Shown here: positions 40,607 through 49,997 of the stretch, in pieces | Layout of the letters: every line of letters starts with the position of its first letter | Numbering within the stretch: the stretch's first letter is position 1 | Assembly (NCBI GenBank): GCA_003574785.1 | Contig: QORU01000004.1 | Location: 248,001-312,000 of the forward strand | From: Taklimakanibacter deserti | Lineage (GTDB): Bacteria > Pseudomonadota > Alphaproteobacteria > Rhizobiales > Aestuariivirgaceae | Direction: 5' to 3' | DNA: 64,000 nucleotides | Program-made: the position numbers and the translations under genes | The notes under the pieces: generated by a model | Told to the model about the DNA's origin: nothing | Seen by the model: only the letters and a program-made list of their open reading frames with translations | The model's database searches: none

Positions 40607-43600
40607 TCAATAATCCCATTCGGCGCCGATGCCGACCTCGGTGCTGCCATCGGCGCCGGTCGCCCCTTGCGCCCTGATATTCTTGGTGATGTCGACATCG
40701 ATCGTGACCTTGCTCGAATTGGGCTGCGCCCCCTGCTTCACCCCGAGATAGATCCGGTCATTGAGCCTCTTGCCCATGCCGACCTCACCGCCATTCTCGG
40801 TGCCGACATCGAGACTGTCGACGCCCAAGGATCTCCGCATCTTGTCGAGCACGCCCGGCCCCGATCCCGACAATTGCGCGACCGTCTGGGCGAGCTGTGC
40901 CGCCTGGCTGAGCGTCAATTCGCCGGCCCCCTTGTCGAACAGGATGCGCGCGATCACCTCGTCCTGCGGCAATTGCGGCGTCGAGGCGAAGCTGATCTTG
41001 GGCTCTGAGGCAGGGCCCGTGATGAGGATCTGGGCGGTGATGCCCTCGCTTTCGGTCTGCGCCACGAAATCGAGATCGGGATCGAGCGAGCCGTTGAAAG
41101 AGATCAGGCCCTTGGTGAGATCGAGACGCTTGCCGAAACCTTCGAACCGGCCGCGCTTGGTCGTAAAGCCGCCTTGCGAGCGGGGAGCCGCGCTCGTGCC
41201 GCGCACAGTGAGATCGCCGCCGAGCTCGGCCTCGACACCCATGCCGCGCACGAAGATGCCATTGGGCGCCGAAAGCGTCACGTCGAGATCGGCGATGAAG
41301 CCTGAGCCGGCCGCCGCATTCTCTTTCGCCTTCTTCGCCGGAGCGAGCTTGGCGCCGGCGAGCTTCTTGCCTTTGGGCGCCCCGACATGACGGACCTCGA
41401 TCGGCTTGGTGGCACCCGACAGCCTGTCCGGCAGGTTGATGTCGAGCCGCTTGATGTCGACGCGCCCGGTGATCTTCGGGCGCGTCATGATGGGACCTCG
41501 CGTCTGCACTTTGCCATCGGCGATGAGCCGCGCCGTCTCGCTCGAAACCAGCGCCGCATTGGCGAAGGAGACATCGATATCGGCCGGGATGCCGGCATTG
41601 GGATCGATGGTGGCGCGTCCCGCGAGCGTGACGGTCCCGCCATTCACGGTCTGGCCGCGGATGTTCTGCAGGACGAGCGCGCGGCCGTCGCCGGCGATAT
41701 CGCCATTGATCTTGGTGATGGTGACGCCATTGATCAAATCGTCGAAGCGCCCGTCGGAAAGCCGCACTGTTCCCTTGATCGCGGGCGCCGCAAGCTTGCC
41801 GGTTACCGTGGCATCGATCGCGGCCTTGCCCGCGAGACGATTGCCGGACGCGGCCAGGAATGCATTGGCGAGCGACAGGTCGACCGCGCCCTGCGCGGCA
41901 AGGTCGAGCGTCGACTGGGCCAGGGCGAGCGAGCCCTTGACCCGCATGTCCTGGAGCCGCGGATTCTTCATCACCATCGCAAGTCCCACACGGCCGCCTT
42001 TCACCTCGCCTTCGGCCGCGATGTCGAAGGTGCCGGCACCGCTGCGCACGATATCGGGATTGCTCAAGTTCGTGATCTTGAGATCATAGCGTCCGTCCGG
42101 TGTTTGCGGGCGGCCTGAGATCCTGATCGTTCCATCGAGCGTGCCCCCGATGTCATCCTCATAGCCACCGAGCCGGGCGAGCGACAAAGGCAGGCTCGCG
42201 AGCTTCACGTCGAGCGCGAGGGACTCAGGTCCGGCCCTGCCCGAAAGCGCAGCGCGACCTTTGCCGGTCGAAAGCGCGAAATTGTCGATGGTCACGGTGC
42301 TTTGGGCGAAGCGGATTTGCGAAGGCGCCACAAGCGCCGCGCGGATGCCGTCGCGCGCCAGGCTGAGGGCCCGGAGATCGAGCGATGTCGCTGCCTCGGC
42401 GATGGTGGCCTTTCCTTCGGCCTTGATGCTCGTGCCATCGACGAGCGCGTCGAGAGCGAGGTCGCTCTCACGTCCGGTGCCATTGGCGGTGAGCTTGGCG
42501 CGTTCGACCTTGACCCCGCCAGCCGCCATGTTGGCGACATCGAGATCGCCGATGAACAAGGGCACGCCGAATACGTCACGCAAGGTGCCGTCGACCGACG
42601 CTTTGCCAATGGCCTGGCCCGCAGCACGCAAACCCGAGGCCTGCGCCTTCACGGCGACATCCTGCTTGCCCTGCTCTGGTGAGAACGTGACATCGGCCGT
42701 AAGCTTGCCCGCCATCGGCATGAGCGCCAGCGCTGAAAGATCGGCGAGATCGTCCGCCGCGATCTTGAGCGTCCCGCCGATGAGGCCGCCCTCTACGAGC
42801 TCGAGCCCGCCCTTCGCCTTGTTCGCGCCGACGGTGAGATCGATGGTCTCGAAGCGATAGAAGTTCTGGGCCAAGGTCGCGAAACGCACGAGGCCTTTGG
42901 CCTCCTTGTCGGCGATGCGCCCGGCAAGGGTGAGATCGCCCGAAGGTCTGCCGGTGAGATCCTGGGCTTTGACGGTGACGGCGAGATCCTGGACGGGCTT
43001 GCCCATGGCGCGGCCGGCCGGCACGGTCAGCTCGGATACGAGGTTCAACTTGTCGAGCGTGCCCGAGAAGGAGGCCGTGGCCTTGGCCGCCCCGCTCACG
43101 CGCGCATCGATGAGAGCCAGATCGCTGAGCGAGAGATCGGCCTTGAGATCGGCGGCGCTGCGGTCGATGCGGCCGGCGACGGTCAGCGCCGCGTCCTTCG
43201 CCTTGAGGCTCGTATCCTCGACGATAATGACACCGTCGGCGCCGCGCTGGACACTGCCCGAGAGCTCGGCCGGCCCCTTGAGCAGCCCATCGACGGCGGC
43301 AATGCCGGTGATGACACCGATCGAGCTTCCACGGCCCGAGACGCGGATCAGCGTCTCGGTCATGTCGACATCGGCATCGAGGGAGACCTGGCCACCGAGC
43401 GGGCGCCCGGCGAGCGGCGAGAAGGCCGCGAGATCCAGCCGTCCGAGACGGAGCTTGCCTTTCACCGCTTCCGCTGCCGCGGCACCGGTGAATTCCGCGG
43501 CGAGCGGTGCCAGCTTGATCGTGGCTGCAGACAAGGCCGGCTTTCCGGCCTTGTCGATCAGCCCGGTGAGCGCGAAATCGAGAGTCTCGCCAAGCGCCGC

Positions 43601-44878
43601 CGCGACCTTGGGATCATCGGCGGTCAAGCCCTTGGCATTGCCATCGCTGGTGAGCGCGAAGGCGCCGTCGGCCTGCGGCACCATTTCCACATTGGCGCTC
43701 ATCATCTGAGCGCCATAGCCTTGCGCCCGGGGCTCGGTCACCGTGATCGCCGCCTTGACCTCCGGCCGTTCGATGAGGCCGTTGAGCGTGCCGTCGACGA
43801 ACCAGTCCTGCCACCGGGCTTGCGGGACCAGTTGGGCAAAGCGCTCGGCGGCGCCGCCGATCACCGTGTAGCGCAATTGCGCCTGGCGCGCTCCCGTATC
43901 CACCGTCCCCTTGAGCGTCGCGCCGATGCCGGCCGCCTCGAGCCTCGCATCTTCGATGGCGACGCGCTGGGCCGCATCGACGGTAAGCGCGGTGTTGATT
44001 TTCGTGGTCCCCTCGAATAGCGGCGCGGCGGCAGCCGGCAGCAGGCCTGCGATCTTACCGGCAAGGGCGAGCTTGACCGCATGGCCCTCGCCTGCGCGCT
44101 TAACACCGGCGTCGCCTTTCGCCTGGATGGCGGGACCAGCCGTAAAATTCAGTGATGCCGTGAAGTCGTCGAGCGATCCCTTGCCCTTCACCGCAAAACG
44201 GACCGGCGGCCGGCCGGCAATCTGGGCCAGCCCGGCAATAAGCCCGCCTTCGGGCTCGTCCGCGGCGACATCGATGTCGAGCGTTTGGGCCTCAGGCACG
44301 AAGATCACCTTGCCGGCGATTTTTCCGGCGATGTCGCGGCGGTCGAGCGCGAAATCGAGGAAGAGCCCCTCGGCAGGATCGGTGAGACGCGCCGAGCCCG
44401 CGAAAGACAACCGCATCGCCTGGCCGATCACCGGGTCCGCGATATCGATTTCAGCCACGGCAAGACGCTGGATGTCGAGACGCGGCAGTGCCGGGCTCGC
44501 CGCCGGCGTGTTTTCCGGCGCGGGCGGCAGCTCCGGCTGGCGCAGGACGGAGATTTTACGCGCACCGATCGCTTCGGCCGACACCATGCCGCTGGCGAGC
44601 GCCAGCGGGCTCCAGGATATCTCGAGCCCTTCGACGATGGCGAATGTGCCCTTGGCATCGGCGAGCGCGATGCGCCCGATTCCCATGCGGGACGGCACGA
44701 AACCTTCGATGTCGGATATCTGGATGATGAGGCCGTTGCCCGAAGCGAGCGTGCCCGCTCTGCTGGCGAGGAAGCTTTTGCCGGGTCCGGTCTGGAGGGC
44801 GCTGAAGGCGGCGGCGATGAGAAGAACCAGCCCCGCAAGGGCGAAGAGGAAATATCTTAAGACCTTGCGCAGCCGCAT
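40607..44878 (-). CDS. tamB: Translocation and assembly module inner-membrane-anchored protein TamB
   Basis: A 1423-residue protein anchored by an N-terminal transmembrane helix (about residues 8-28; YFLFALAGLVLLIAAAFSAL) with a very long, strand-rich periplasmic part. The C-terminal ~350 residues are the TamB domain (DUF490), with GSGFIADLDVTLSAPNGIFV, LDPDLDFVAQTESEGITAQI and a final strand pattern ending IGAEWDY. It forms a bridge across the periplasm for outer-membrane protein or lipid transport, working with TamA. Its ATG overlaps the tamA stop (TGATG at 44876-44880). Size and order match alphaproteobacterial tam operons. Confidence 0.93.
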   Translation of the reverse strand: MRLRKVLRYFLFALAGLVLLIAAAFSALQTGPGKSFLASRAGTLASGNGLIIQISDIEGFVPSRMGIGRIALADAKGTFAIVEGLEISWSPLALASGMVSAEAIGARKISVLRQPELPPAPENTPAASPALPRLDIQRLAVAEIDIADPVIGQAMRLSFAGSARLTDPAEGLFLDFALDRRDIAGKIAGKVIFVPEAQTLDIDVAADEPEGGLIAGLAQIAGRPPVRFAVKGKGSLDDFTASLNFTAGPAIQAKGDAGVKRAGEGHAVKLALAGKIAGLLPAAAAPLFEGTTKINTALTVDAAQRVAIEDARLEAAGIGATLKGTVDTGARQAQLRYTVIGGAAERFAQLVPQARWQDWFVDGTLNGLIERPEVKAAITVTEPRAQGYGAQMMSANVEMVPQADGAFALTSDGNAKGLTADDPKVAAALGETLDFALTGLIDKAGKPALSAATIKLAPLAAEFTGAAAAEAVKGKLRLGRLDLAAFSPLAGRPLGGQVSLDADVDMTETLIRVSGRGSSIGVITGIAAVDGLLKGPAELSGSVQRGADGVIIVEDTSLKAKDAALTVAGRIDRSAADLKADLSLSDLALIDARVSGAAKATASFSGTLDKLNLVSELTVPAGRAMGKPVQDLAVTVKAQDLTGRPSGDLTLAGRIADKEAKGLVRFATLAQNFYRFETIDLTVGANKAKGGLELVEGGLIGGTLKIAADDLADLSALALMPMAGKLTADVTFSPEQGKQDVAVKAQASGLRAAGQAIGKASVDGTLRDVFGVPLFIGDLDVANMAAGGVKVERAKLTANGTGRESDLALDALVDGTSIKAEGKATIAEAATSLDLRALSLARDGIRAALVAPSQIRFAQSTVTIDNFALSTGKGRAALSGRAGPESLALDVKLASLPLSLARLGGYEDDIGGTLDGTIRISGRPQTPDGRYDLKITNLSNPDIVRSGAGTFDIAAEGEVKGGRVGLAMVMKNPRLQDMRVKGSLALAQSTLDLAAQGAVDLSLANAFLAASGNRLAGKAAIDATVTGKLAAPAIKGTVRLSDGRFDDLINGVTITKINGDIAGDGRALVLQNIRGQTVNGGTVTLAGRATIDPNAGIPADIDVSFANAALVSSETARLIADGKVQTRGPIMTRPKITGRVDIKRLDINLPDRLSGATKPIEVRHVGAPKGKKLAGAKLAPAKKAKENAAAGSGFIADLDVTLSAPNGIFVRGMGVEAELGGDLTVRGTSAAPRSQGGFTTKRGRFEGFGKRLDLTKGLISFNGSLDPDLDFVAQTESEGITAQILITGPASEPKISFASTPQLPQDEVIARILFDKGAGELTLSQAAQLAQTVAQLSGSGPGVLDKMRRSLGVDSLDVGTENGGEVGMGKRLNDRIYLGVKQGAQPNSSKVTIDVDITKNIRAQGATGADGSTEVGIGAEWDY

Positions 44879-46830
44879 CAGAAGGCCTGTCCGATGCTGA
44901 CATAGATGCCATAGCCGTCATCGTCGGAGCGTGGATTGAGCGGGATCGCCGCATCGAGGCGGATCGGCCCGATCGATGTGTAGTAGCGAAGCCCGAGGCC
45001 CGCCGCATAACGAAGGCCGGAGAAATCCGGCACCTCGTCCTCGAAGGCGGCCCCCATGTCGAAGAATGGCACGACGCCGATCGTGTCGGTGACCTTCACG
45101 CGCAATTCCGCCGACGCCTCGAAGAAGCTCAAGCCGCCGATGATGTCGCCGTTACTGTTGCGCGGGCTGACGGACTGGTATTCATAGCCGCGGATCGATC
45201 CGCCGCCGCCGGCATAGAAGCGCCGCGCCGGCGGGACATCGGTGATGTCGGCGCCGACCAGGCTGCCGCCCGCCACGCGGCCCGCGACGATGAAGCGGTC
45301 GCGCTCATCGAGGGCCTGGTATCCCGAGAGCGAGCCTTTGGCGAGCACCGGCCCCGCGCCGGCTTCGCCCAGGAACACGAAGGGCTCGACCCGGGCGCTG
45401 GCGCGGATGCCCTCGGTCGGATCGAGAAGCGAGTCGGTCGAATCATAGATGACGTCGACCGGGATACCGGCCACGAAATCATCGCGCTTGCCGAAACTGT
45501 CCTCGACGAAGGCCTGCTCGAAATCGACGCCCACTTGCACCGAGAGATGATCGTCGAAACGGTGCCGGACGCCCGCGGTCAAGGTGACGGCATCGCGCAC
45601 ATAGGCGTCCGTCACCTCGCGCAAGATGGCGGCCTCTGAGATGAGATCGTCATCGACGCTGAAGATGCCGGGCTTGCCGAAGCTCACGGTCAGCGCATAG
45701 CCGAAAGGATCGGCATCGGGCACTGCGTCGGGCTCGCCGCCAAACCACGACACCTGGCCGTCGATGCGCAAGGTCTCGGCCCCGCCGAAGAGATTGCGAT
45801 GTCCCCAATAGGCGTTGGCCGCGGTGCCGTCGGTGCTCGAATATTTCGTGCCGAAGCCGAAATAGCGCGGCTTGCGCTCGCTGACCTCGACATCGACGGG
45901 AAGCAGGCCTGAAGAATCGAGCTGCTCCGCCTCTTTCAGCCTGACGCCGCCGATGATAGGATAGGAGGTAAGGCGCTTGCGCAGCTTTTCCAGGCGTTTC
46001 GGCGAATAGGGTTCGCCCTCTTCGACATCGATGCGGCTTACGACGAATTCAGGATCGAGGCCTTCGGTTCCCGACACCTGGAAGCGGCCGAAGCCGGCTC
46101 TGGGGCCCGCATCGACGAAGAGCGTCACATCGAGCCGCAATGTATTGTGGTCGGCCGCGACGTCTTTGCTGGCGATCTTCGCGAAGGGATGACCCTTGTG
46201 GCGCAAGTCGTTGACGATGATACGCTCGGCGCCGGCAATGGCAGGGCTCCGCGCCACCTCACCTTCGATGAGATCGCTATCTTCGATATCCGGCACATCC
46301 GGCATCGGCCGATGCGTCTTCGCATCCAGGATCCGCACCTTGCCGAAGCGGAATTGCGGGCCGACATCGACGGATATATCGACCGGCACGGCGCCTTTAC
46401 GCCGCGCCTTCTCGGCGGCATCGAAGACCCGCATGTCGTCGACCGGCACGCCGGCGATGCGGATACTGGTCTCGCCGGCATAATAGCCGTTCTCATAGAG
46501 GATCGCGGTGATGCCCTCGTAATCGGCAAGTGCGCGCTGTACCAGCCCGGCGGCGCCAGGTGCGGCCTTGTCCTGCAATGTCACCAGGCTCGAGCCTTCC
46601 TCGATCTGCGATTTGAGATCGCTCTCGGCATGATCGACCCTGATCGAAACCCTATAGGCAAGCGCATCGGCCACGGGCTCATCCGTTTCTTCGCCCCCGA
46701 ACCAGGAGAAGATGTCGTCAAGGACGGTCTTGCTCGCAACAGGCGTGGCGGTCAGGACTGAAAACATCGCCGCTGCGATGCCCATCACCCAGAAGCCACC
46801 CGCAAATCCCGAATCCACTCGCCGACGCAC
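44878..46830 (-). CDS. tamA: Translocation and assembly module outer-membrane protein TamA (Omp85/BamA family)
   Basis: A 650-residue outer-membrane protein with a signal peptide (about residues 1-33), POTRA domains (about 50-310; repeated ideas such as GFGRFQVSGTEGLDPEFVVS) and a C-terminal 16-strand barrel. Barrel motifs include GGGGSIRGYEYQSVSPRN, the lid-lock-like GG.GS.RGY region of Omp85 proteins, and a terminal Phe (IYVSIGQAF) as the beta-signal. It inserts substrates into the outer membrane with TamB, encoded directly downstream and overlapping. Start is a GTG at 46830; an ATG at 46785 would shorten the signal peptide. Confidence 0.92.
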   Translation of the reverse strand: MRRRVDSGFAGGFWVMGIAAAMFSVLTATPVASKTVLDDIFSWFGGEETDEPVADALAYRVSIRVDHAESDLKSQIEEGSSLVTLQDKAAPGAAGLVQRALADYEGITAILYENGYYAGETSIRIAGVPVDDMRVFDAAEKARRKGAVPVDISVDVGPQFRFGKVRILDAKTHRPMPDVPDIEDSDLIEGEVARSPAIAGAERIIVNDLRHKGHPFAKIASKDVAADHNTLRLDVTLFVDAGPRAGFGRFQVSGTEGLDPEFVVSRIDVEEGEPYSPKRLEKLRKRLTSYPIIGGVRLKEAEQLDSSGLLPVDVEVSERKPRYFGFGTKYSSTDGTAANAYWGHRNLFGGAETLRIDGQVSWFGGEPDAVPDADPFGYALTVSFGKPGIFSVDDDLISEAAILREVTDAYVRDAVTLTAGVRHRFDDHLSVQVGVDFEQAFVEDSFGKRDDFVAGIPVDVIYDSTDSLLDPTEGIRASARVEPFVFLGEAGAGPVLAKGSLSGYQALDERDRFIVAGRVAGGSLVGADITDVPPARRFYAGGGGSIRGYEYQSVSPRNSNGDIIGGLSFFEASAELRVKVTDTIGVVPFFDMGAAFEDEVPDFSGLRYAAGLGLRYYTSIGPIRLDAAIPLNPRSDDDGYGIYVSIGQAF

Positions 46831-46890
46831 AACGCCCCACTACATTTCTCTTTGTGCAGTAAGAGCTTGCGGCAAAAATCCGGTTAAAAT

Positions 46891-46929
46891 GTGTTCCCAT
46901 TTACGCAATGTTCAAAACATTGCGGGAAC
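46891..46929. promoter_or_regulatory. Interrupted dyad upstream of tamA
   Basis: CGCAATGTT-CAA-AACATTGCG (46903-46923) is a perfect hairpin/palindrome; outside it TGTTCCC (46891-46897) and GGGAACA (46923-46929) extend the symmetry with a five-base bulge on one side. It lies about 60-100 bp upstream of tamA. Operator or transcript hairpin; not resolvable from sequence. Confidence 0.45.
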
Positions 46930-47139
46930 ATGGGTCCGCGTTTCATGAGTGAAACAGGCGTTCCATGCTCAAATATTCCCTAGAGTCAATCACTGTGCAC
47001 GTAGCTGCCATCGCAAATCAGGGTCTTTGCGCAGCGGCACGATCTTGCGATACTTGCTTTAAGCAAGGCTTAAACTCGCCCTAGCGGCAGAGTTTCTAAA
47101 ATGATCGAAAAAGGCAGCCGGATAATTTTATGTCCGACT

Positions 47140-47151
47140 GTATAATTATAC
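47140..47151. promoter_or_regulatory. Palindrome containing a consensus -10 box, upstream of importer operon
   Basis: GTATAATTATAC (47140-47151) is a perfect 12-bp palindrome and contains TATAAT, the -10 consensus, about 60 bp before the binding-protein start. No good -35 box is found at 16-18 bp, which fits a promoter needing an activator. The XRE-cupin regulator encoded at the end of the same operon is a candidate ligand, by inference. Confidence 0.45.
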
Positions 47152-47211
47152 TTGCCAGCCCTTGGCTTGTCGGTCAAGCTGCGCCCCAAAAGAGCAGCAA
47201 GGGAGCGCAAA

Positions 47212-48312
47212 ATGACATCCATCCTTCAGGACAGCCTGTCGATCGTTGCGGAAAAAGTGCGAACGGGGCGGATGTCGCGCCGGCGCTTCCTGGAGGTTCT
47301 GGCGGCGCTCGGCGCGGTCGGCGCCCTGCCCGCCTGGCGCGAGGCTCATGCCGAGACGAAGGAGCTCGTCTTCTGCATGTGGGGCGGCGATGCCGAGGAT
47401 GTCTATCGCAAGGCCTGGAACGAACCCTATGAGGCAAAGACGGGCATTGCCATCGCGCTCGACGGCTCAGGTCCGACCCGCGGCAAGATCCGCGCCATGG
47501 TCGAATCGAAGAATGTCACCTGGGACGTGTGCGACAGTGGTCTCGGCACCCAGTCGTCGCTCGGACCCGAGGGCCTGCTCGAGCCCATCGATTACGCGAT
47601 CGTCGACAAGAGCAAGATCGTTCCGGGCCTCGCCTATCAATGGGGCTCGACCGGCTATATCTACAGCTCGGTCCTGACCTGGGATGCCCAAGCTTTCGGC
47701 GGCGAAGAGCCCAAGACCTGGGCCGATTTCTGGGACCTGAAGCGCTTCCCGGGCAAGCGCGTCCTGTGGAAATACATGGTAGGCGTGCTCGAGGCCGCAC
47801 TCATGGCCGACGGTGTCGCACCCGACAAGGTCTATCCGATCGACATGGATCGCGCTCTCAACAAGATCAAGGAAATCAAGGATCATCTCGTGCTCTGGGA
47901 CAATGGCGCCTCGAGCCAGCAGGTCTTCCGCGACGGAGAGGTCACCATGGGCCAGATCTGGCACACGCGCTCGACCATGCTCGGCGATGAATCGCAGGGC
48001 CGTTTCAAATACACCTTCAACCAGGGCGTAGTGCAGCCGGGCGTGTGGGTGGTGCCGAAAGGCAATCCCGGCGGCAAAGCGGTGTTCGATTTCCTCGCTT
48101 CGATGCAGGAGCCCGAGAAGCAGCTCATCCTCTTGAAGGAGCTGAGCCAGGGCCCGGCGAACCCCGAGACCGCCAAGCTCGCGCCGGAGCTCGCAGGCCG
48201 CAATCCGGCCTCGCCCGAGAACCTGGCCATCCAGGTCTTCCAGAACGAGGAATGGTACGCCAAGAACCACCAGGACGCCGAAAAGCGCTACCTCGACGTG
48301 GTGTCGTCGTAA
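47212..48312 (+). CDS. Periplasmic binding protein of polyamine-type (PotD-like) ABC importer
   Basis: A 366-residue exported binding protein of the spermidine/putrescine class. The N-terminus has a twin-arginine signal (GRMSRRRFLEVL, Arg23-Arg25) ending in AHA near residue 46; the mature start LVFCMWGGDAEDVYRKAW and the later KTWADFWDLKRFPGKR are typical of PotD-like proteins. I chose the ATG at 47212, with AAGGGAG upstream, over the frame start at 47152. First gene of an operon with two permeases, an amidohydrolase, an ATPase and a cupin regulator, so the ligand is probably an amine, amide or related nitrogen compound. Confidence 0.9.
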   Translation: MTSILQDSLSIVAEKVRTGRMSRRRFLEVLAALGAVGALPAWREAHAETKELVFCMWGGDAEDVYRKAWNEPYEAKTGIAIALDGSGPTRGKIRAMVESKNVTWDVCDSGLGTQSSLGPEGLLEPIDYAIVDKSKIVPGLAYQWGSTGYIYSSVLTWDAQAFGGEEPKTWADFWDLKRFPGKRVLWKYMVGVLEAALMADGVAPDKVYPIDMDRALNKIKEIKDHLVLWDNGASSQQVFRDGEVTMGQIWHTRSTMLGDESQGRFKYTFNQGVVQPGVWVVPKGNPGGKAVFDFLASMQEPEKQLILLKELSQGPANPETAKLAPELAGRNPASPENLAIQVFQNEEWYAKNHQDAEKRYLDVVSS

Positions 48313-48324
48313 AAAGTGCCGTCG

Positions 48325-48340
48325 CCCCGCTTCAGCGGGG
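48325..48340. repeat. Short hairpin between binding-protein and permease genes
   Basis: CCCCGCT-TC-AGCGGGG (48325-48340) lies in the 43-bp gap between these genes. Together with the following GAGAGGGTG it looks like a truncated edge of the mosaic repeat family (compare CCCTCTCCC...GGGAGAGGGTG at 13403 and 39008). The purine-rich right flank also serves as the ribosome site for the permease at 48356. Confidence 0.6.
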
Positions 48341-48355
48341 AGAGGGTGAAAAACC

Positions 48356-49180
48356 ATGATGTATTTTCTCTTCGTCCTGCCGGCGGCGCTCCTTCTGTTC
48401 TTTCTCTATCTGGTGCCGCTGGCGCGCATCCTGGTGATCAGCGCCACCGATGGCCAGGGCCTCATCGCCAATTACGGCGCGGTGCTGACCTCGGCGCCGA
48501 TCCACCGCATGATGTGGACGACGGTCGAGATCTGCGTCATCACCACGGCGGCCACCCTCCTCATCGCCTATCTCATCGCCTATGTGCTGGTCCAGGCCTC
48601 GGAACGGGCGCGGCTGTGGCTCATGCTCTGCATCCTGGTGCCGCTCTGGGTGTCGGTGCTGGTCCGCGCCTTCGCCTGGATCGCCGTCCTCAACAACAGC
48701 GGCCCTCTCAACAGCCTGCTCGTCGCCTCAGGGCTCATCGACCAGCCAGTGCAATTCGTGCGCAACCAGTTCGGCGTGATGCTGGGCATGGTCCATTACA
48801 TGCTGCCTTTCGGCATCCTGCCGCTCTATGCGGCGATGAAGGGCATCGATCCCAAGCTCGTCTCGGCGGCGCGCGCTCTGGGCGCCCACCCCTTCACCGC
48901 CTTCCGCCGCGTGTTCCTGCCGCTGAGCCTTCCCGGCCTCTACAGCGCCTTCGTCATCGTCTTTATCTTCTCGCTCGGCTTCTATGTGACGCCCGCCATA
49001 TTGGGCGGCGGGCGCATCGTGATGATCGCCGAATATATCAGCCTTCTCATCCAGCAAGGCTATGACTGGGGCATCGCCGCGGCACTCGCCACCTTGCTGC
49101 TCGCGGTGGTGACGGCGGTCGTCTTCATCGCCGGCCGCTTCGCCGACTGGGATTCGGTGCTCGGAGGCTCGCGCCGATGA
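48356..49180 (+). CDS. Polyamine-type ABC transporter permease, PotB-like
   Basis: A 274-residue inner-membrane permease with about six transmembrane helices. The EAA-type loop LVSAARALGAHPFTAFRRVF followed by LPLSLPGL (about 165-192) matches the PotB branch. It overlaps the PotC-like gene by 4 bp (ATGA). It forms half of the channel for the substrate bound by the protein at 47212. Confidence 0.9.
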   Translation: MMYFLFVLPAALLLFFLYLVPLARILVISATDGQGLIANYGAVLTSAPIHRMMWTTVEICVITTAATLLIAYLIAYVLVQASERARLWLMLCILVPLWVSVLVRAFAWIAVLNNSGPLNSLLVASGLIDQPVQFVRNQFGVMLGMVHYMLPFGILPLYAAMKGIDPKLVSAARALGAHPFTAFRRVFLPLSLPGLYSAFVIVFIFSLGFYVTPAILGGGRIVMIAEYISLLIQQGYDWGIAAALATLLLAVVTAVVFIAGRFADWDSVLGGSRR

Positions 49181-49974
49181 GGTGGCCCAAATCGCTCCCC
49201 GGCAACATCCTGCGCGGCCTCGCCTGGGCCGGTGTGCTGTTCCTCATCGCGCCCCTTCTGGTGGTGATCCCGGTCTCCTTCACGCCCGAGCGCTATCTCT
49301 CCTTGCCGAGCGATGCGCTGTCGCTTCGCCACTATGAGACGTTGATCTTCGATCGGCGCTGGTCCGGCGGCATCCTGACGAGCCTTCTCATCGCCAGCGT
49401 CACCACCTTGCTCTCGGTCGTCATCGGCACGCTGTGCGCCGTCGGCATGTGGCGCATCGGCGGGCGCAGCATGCAATTGCTCCGCCTCATGATCCTGGCG
49501 CCATTGATCGTGCCCTCGATCGTCCATGCGCTCGCCTTCTATCGCACCTGGATCGACCTCGGCTGGCTCGACACGGTGTGGGGCGTCATCGTCGCCCACA
49601 CCACGATCTGCGTGCCCCTGGTGATGATCACCGTCTCGGCGGCGCTGTCGGGCTTCGATTACCGGCTCGAATATGCGGCGCGCTCATTGGGCGCGCGTCC
49701 CTTCACCGTGCTCTGGCGCATCATCCTGCCCAATATCGTGCCGGGCGTCGTCTCGGGTGGCGTCTTCGCCTTCATCACCTCATGGGACGAGATCATCACC
49801 GTGCTCTTCATCACCGCCCGCAAGGTCCGCACTTTGCCGCAGACCATCTGGTCGAGCATCATGGAAAGGGTCGACCCCGCGGTCGCCGCCGTTTCGACCG
49901 TCATGATCGCCTTGACCCTTGCCGCCGTCATCATCAGGCTCACGCTGGCGAAGCGTGCGCCGTCGCAATCTTGA
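49177..49974 (+). CDS. Polyamine-type ABC transporter permease, PotC-like
   Basis: A 265-residue permease. EAA-type loop: LEYAARSLGARPFTVLWRII then LPNIVPGV (about 165-190). The preceding permease gene overlaps it and the amidohydrolase gene follows after 23 bp. Partner of the PotB-like protein at 48356. Confidence 0.9.
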   Translation: MRWPKSLPGNILRGLAWAGVLFLIAPLLVVIPVSFTPERYLSLPSDALSLRHYETLIFDRRWSGGILTSLLIASVTTLLSVVIGTLCAVGMWRIGGRSMQLLRLMILAPLIVPSIVHALAFYRTWIDLGWLDTVWGVIVAHTTICVPLVMITVSAALSGFDYRLEYAARSLGARPFTVLWRIILPNIVPGVVSGGVFAFITSWDEIITVLFITARKVRTLPQTIWSSIMERVDPAVAAVSTVMIALTLAAVIIRLTLAKRAPSQS

Positions 49975-49997
49975 GACCACAAGAAGAGGAGCGCCAT

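Larger units (their letters stand above)
46831..47211. other. Divergent intergenic region between tamA and polyamine-type importer
   Basis: A 381-bp A/T-richer gap containing an interrupted dyad (46891-46929), a 13-bp palindrome TTGCTT-T-AAGCAA (47054-47066) and a 12-bp palindrome at 47140-47151. It should hold the promoters of tamA (minus strand) and of the importer operon (plus strand). No gene seen. Confidence 0.5.

Noticed and set aside
49434..49997. In-frame upstream extension of the amidohydrolase (would give 733 residues)
   Set aside because: It lies inside the PotC-like permease gene in another frame; a good ribosome site and the conserved N-terminus begin at 49998.
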